From: Candidatus Nealsoniibacteriota bacterium
GTDB lineage: Bacteria; Patescibacteriota; Minisyncoccia; Minisyncoccales; RBG-13-42-11
Length of the DNA: 9,730 bases
Assembly: GCA_003556525.1 (NCBI GenBank)
Contig: PWRH01000017.1
Location: forward strand, 1 to 9,730
Direction of reading: 5' to 3'
Every line of letters begins with the position of its first letter. The first letter of the stretch is position 1. The notes under the pieces are model-generated. The model was given only the letters and a program-made list of their open reading frames with translations, made no database searches and was not told the origin of the DNA. Of the stretch, positions 7,778 to 9,730 are shown piece after piece. Both the position numbers and the translations under genes were made by a program.

Positions 7778-8979
7778 AGAATTGGGAAAATAAAATTAAA
7801 AAAATACCGGACTCTTTCGGGGTTTACCTTTTCTACGAAAAAGGCAAACTTGTTTATGTAGGCAAGGCAACTTCTTTAAAAAAAAGAATTAAAAGTTACT
7901 TAAAGCCGAAAACAGGCCGCCTGATAGAAATATTGATTGAAAAGGTGGATGAAGTTAAATGGCAAGAAACAGACTCAGCCCTTGAAGCCTTGATATTGGA
8001 GGCAAATTATATAAAAAAATTAAAGCCCAAATACAATATAAAAGAAAAAGACGATAAAAGTTGGAATTTTTTAGTAATAACAAAAGAAGATTTTCCCAAA
8101 CTTAAAGCAGTAAGAGAAAAAAATTTGATTGTTAAAGACTATAAATATGTTTTTGGCCCCTATGTTCAGGGAAAAACTTCCGAAATTTTAAAAATTCTTC
8201 ATTTGCTGTTTAATATTTCCAGATGTAATCATGAGCAAAAAAAACCATGTTTTGATTACCAGCTAAAAAAATGTCTTGGAGTTTGCACATCCCAAATATC
8301 AAAAAAAGAATATAATAAAAAAGTAATCAAACCTTTGGTGTTGTTTTTAAAAGGAGAAAAGAAAACACTTCTAAACTCTCTTCAAAAAGAAATGAAAAAA
8401 GCTTCTTTAAGTCAAGACTTTGAAGAGGCAAAAAGAATCAAAGACCAACTGTTTTCACTTAAAAAAATAGCTGATTTTGCACTATTGGATAAAACATTTT
8501 TTAAAAATAATATTCAGAGGGAAAAACTAATAAACAGAATAGAGGGATACGATGTTTCCAATCTGGGGGATGAAGTTATTGTCGGCAGTATGGTTGTTTT
8601 TAAAAATGAAAAAGAGTCGAAAAAAAATTATAAAAAATTTAAAATAAAAACAAGAAAAACTCAAGATGATACAGGCTCTTTGAGAGAAATTATTGAAAGG
8701 CGGTTTAATCATCCCGAATGGAGCTTACCCGATCTGATTTTGATTGACGGTGGAGTAGGTCAGGTTAATGCGGTTAAAAAATCACTAAAAAAAGATATTC
8801 CGGTTGTCGGTATTATAAAGGGCAAAAAAAGAGATAAAAATGAATTTATTTATGAAAAAAAATATAAAAAATGGGTTGAAAAAAATAAAAACTTGCTAAT
8901 AAAAGTTAGAGATGAAGCGCATAGGTTCGCACTTAATTATCAAAGAGTCTTAAAAAGAAAAAATTTATTTAAAAAATAA
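7774..8979 (+). CDS. uvrC: Excinuclease ABC subunit C (UvrC), shortened form
   Basis: UvrC makes both incisions in nucleotide excision repair: its GIY-YIG domain cuts 3' and its RNase H-like domain cuts 5' of the lesion. The GIY-YIG domain spans about 10-90, with GVY (16-18), VYVG (27-30), R38 and the metal-binding E76. Cysteines C151, C159, C167 and C171 match the four-cysteine iron-sulfur cluster site reported for E. coli UvrC. A UVR motif (about 205-237, DFEEAKRIKDQL) would dock with UvrB. The RNase H-like triad is D260 (GYDVS), D325 (LIDGG) and H383 (RDEAHRFA). At 401 residues it is far below the usual 560-610: the segment between UVR and RNase H parts is missing, and so is the C-terminal tandem HhH domain. 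The next gene begins one base after the stop, so no HhH coding remnant lies downstream. The protein is 79/401 lysine. ATGA overlaps the uvrA stop. Confidence 0.95.
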   Translation: MKNWENKIKKIPDSFGVYLFYEKGKLVYVGKATSLKKRIKSYLKPKTGRLIEILIEKVDEVKWQETDSALEALILEANYIKKLKPKYNIKEKDDKSWNFLVITKEDFPKLKAVREKNLIVKDYKYVFGPYVQGKTSEILKILHLLFNISRCNHEQKKPCFDYQLKKCLGVCTSQISKKEYNKKVIKPLVLFLKGEKKTLLNSLQKEMKKASLSQDFEEAKRIKDQLFSLKKIADFALLDKTFFKNNIQREKLINRIEGYDVSNLGDEVIVGSMVVFKNEKESKKNYKKFKIKTRKTQDDTGSLREIIERRFNHPEWSLPDLILIDGGVGQVNAVKKSLKKDIPVVGIIKGKKRDKNEFIYEKKYKKWVEKNKNLLIKVRDEAHRFALNYQRVLKRKNLFKK

Positions 8980-8980
8980 T

Positions 8981-9730
8981 ATGAAAATTTTATTTATTGA
9001 TATTCTAACCGGCAATAAAAAAACAAGGGAAAAAATCAATCTTCAGATATACGATAAAGGCAATTATCCGGAGTCCGTACGAAAAGCTTTTGGATTGAAA
9101 AAAAACCAGTGGTATTCGATTGATGCTTCAAAAGAAAAACTTCCTCAAAACATATCAAGCTTTAATGCGGTTGTTATGGGCGGGTCAACCCAAGATCCGA
9201 TTGAAAAATATGAAACAGAATGGATGAAAAAAACCTATCAATTTATCAGATTTTTGGTTAAAAAAGAAATTCCTATTCTTGGAATTTGCGGAGGAATGCA
9301 ATTTACGGCTCGTGCACTTGGCGCGGAAGTAATTTTAAATCCAAACGGCCGAATATTGGGAAATACAAAAGTAAAATTAACCGCCTTAGGGAAAAAAGAT
9401 TTATTATTTAAGGGACTGCCTGAAAACATTATTTTCCAATCAAGTCATAAATACGTAATTAAAAAAGCTTTGCCCGGCTGGAAAATTTTGGCATCTTCAC
9501 CTCTTTGTAAAAATCAAGCTATTGCAATCAATAAAAAAATAAAACTTGTCCAATTTCATTTGGAATTAAGTAAAAAAGAAATTCAAAAAATTGCCTTAAT
9601 GCGCAAAACAGCACTCATTAAAGAAGGTTTTTTAAAAAATGAAGCTGATTTTGAAAAATTCATCAAATCAATTAAAGACGTGGAAAAAAACGGAAAAAAA
9701 GTTTTAAGCAACTTTTTAACTTTAGCAAAA
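8981..9730 (+). CDS. Class I glutamine amidotransferase, GMP synthase-like (3' end beyond window)
   Basis: The frame opens at an ATG one base after the uvrC stop and stays open for 250 codons to the window edge. It resembles stand-alone GMP synthase-like glutamine amidotransferases, which release ammonia from glutamine for a partner enzyme. The nucleophile elbow is GICGGMQ (101-107) with C103. The rest of the triad is H193 and E195 in VQFHLEL, where the usual HPE has become HLE. VVMGGS (64-69) fits the conserved loop before the nucleophile, and SSHKY (154-158) the conserved mid-domain histidine segment. The C-terminal NFL near 244-246 resembles the end of such proteins, so the stop is probably close beyond 9730. 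No synthase domain is visible, so the acceptor substrate is unknown and I give no gene symbol. The distance to uvrC suggests cotranscription, but a role in DNA repair is not shown. No Shine-Dalgarno sequence precedes it. Confidence 0.85.
   Translation, partial: MKILFIDILTGNKKTREKINLQIYDKGNYPESVRKAFGLKKNQWYSIDASKEKLPQNISSFNAVVMGGSTQDPIEKYETEWMKKTYQFIRFLVKKEIPILGICGGMQFTARALGAEVILNPNGRILGNTKVKLTALGKKDLLFKGLPENIIFQSSHKYVIKKALPGWKILASSPLCKNQAIAINKKIKLVQFHLELSKKEIQKIALMRKTALIKEGFLKNEADFEKFIKSIKDVEKNGKKVLSNFLTLAK

Noticed and set aside
8960..8985. Frameshift or premature stop explaining the short UvrC
   Set aside because: The amidotransferase gene starts one base after the stop with a normal N-terminus, and the other loss is internal and in frame.

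Overview
This AT-rich window is tightly packed. Every recognisable gene lies on the + strand, in two blocks separated by about 95 bases. The stop codons are TAA except for one TGA that ends uvrA, and no TGA is read through, so the standard bacterial code fits. A V/A-type (not F-type) ATPase, a complete bacterial UvrABC set with unusually short UvrA and UvrC, very lysine-rich proteins, overlapping genes and few Shine-Dalgarno sequences together suggest a small-genome bacterium. A Candidate Phyla Radiation (Patescibacteria) lineage, perhaps Microgenomates-like, is my best guess. That is an inference from content, not from a marker gene.

Block 1 (1-3175) is the 3' end of a V/A-ATPase operon. It holds the catalytic subunit A (5' end cut by the window), the non-catalytic subunit B and the central-stalk subunit D, in the A-B-D order known from other V/A-ATPase operons. 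A strong hairpin followed by a T-rich stretch (3193-3226) closes it.

Block 2 (3271-end) begins after a short promoter-like region with two TATAAT boxes. It encodes uvrB, uvrA and uvrC, all three nucleotide excision repair proteins. uvrB and uvrA overlap by 11 bases, and uvrA and uvrC by 4. A class I glutamine amidotransferase follows one base after uvrC and runs off the right edge.

In repair, UvrA finds the damage and loads UvrB, and UvrC then cuts on both sides. All ATPase and nuclease active-site residues I could check are present. However, UvrA lacks the roughly 110-residue insertion domain, and UvrC lacks both about 107 residues between its UVR and RNase H-like parts and its C-terminal tandem HhH domain. 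This pared-down repair set is the most interesting thing in the window. I found no RNA genes, mobile elements, CRISPR arrays or other novel system.
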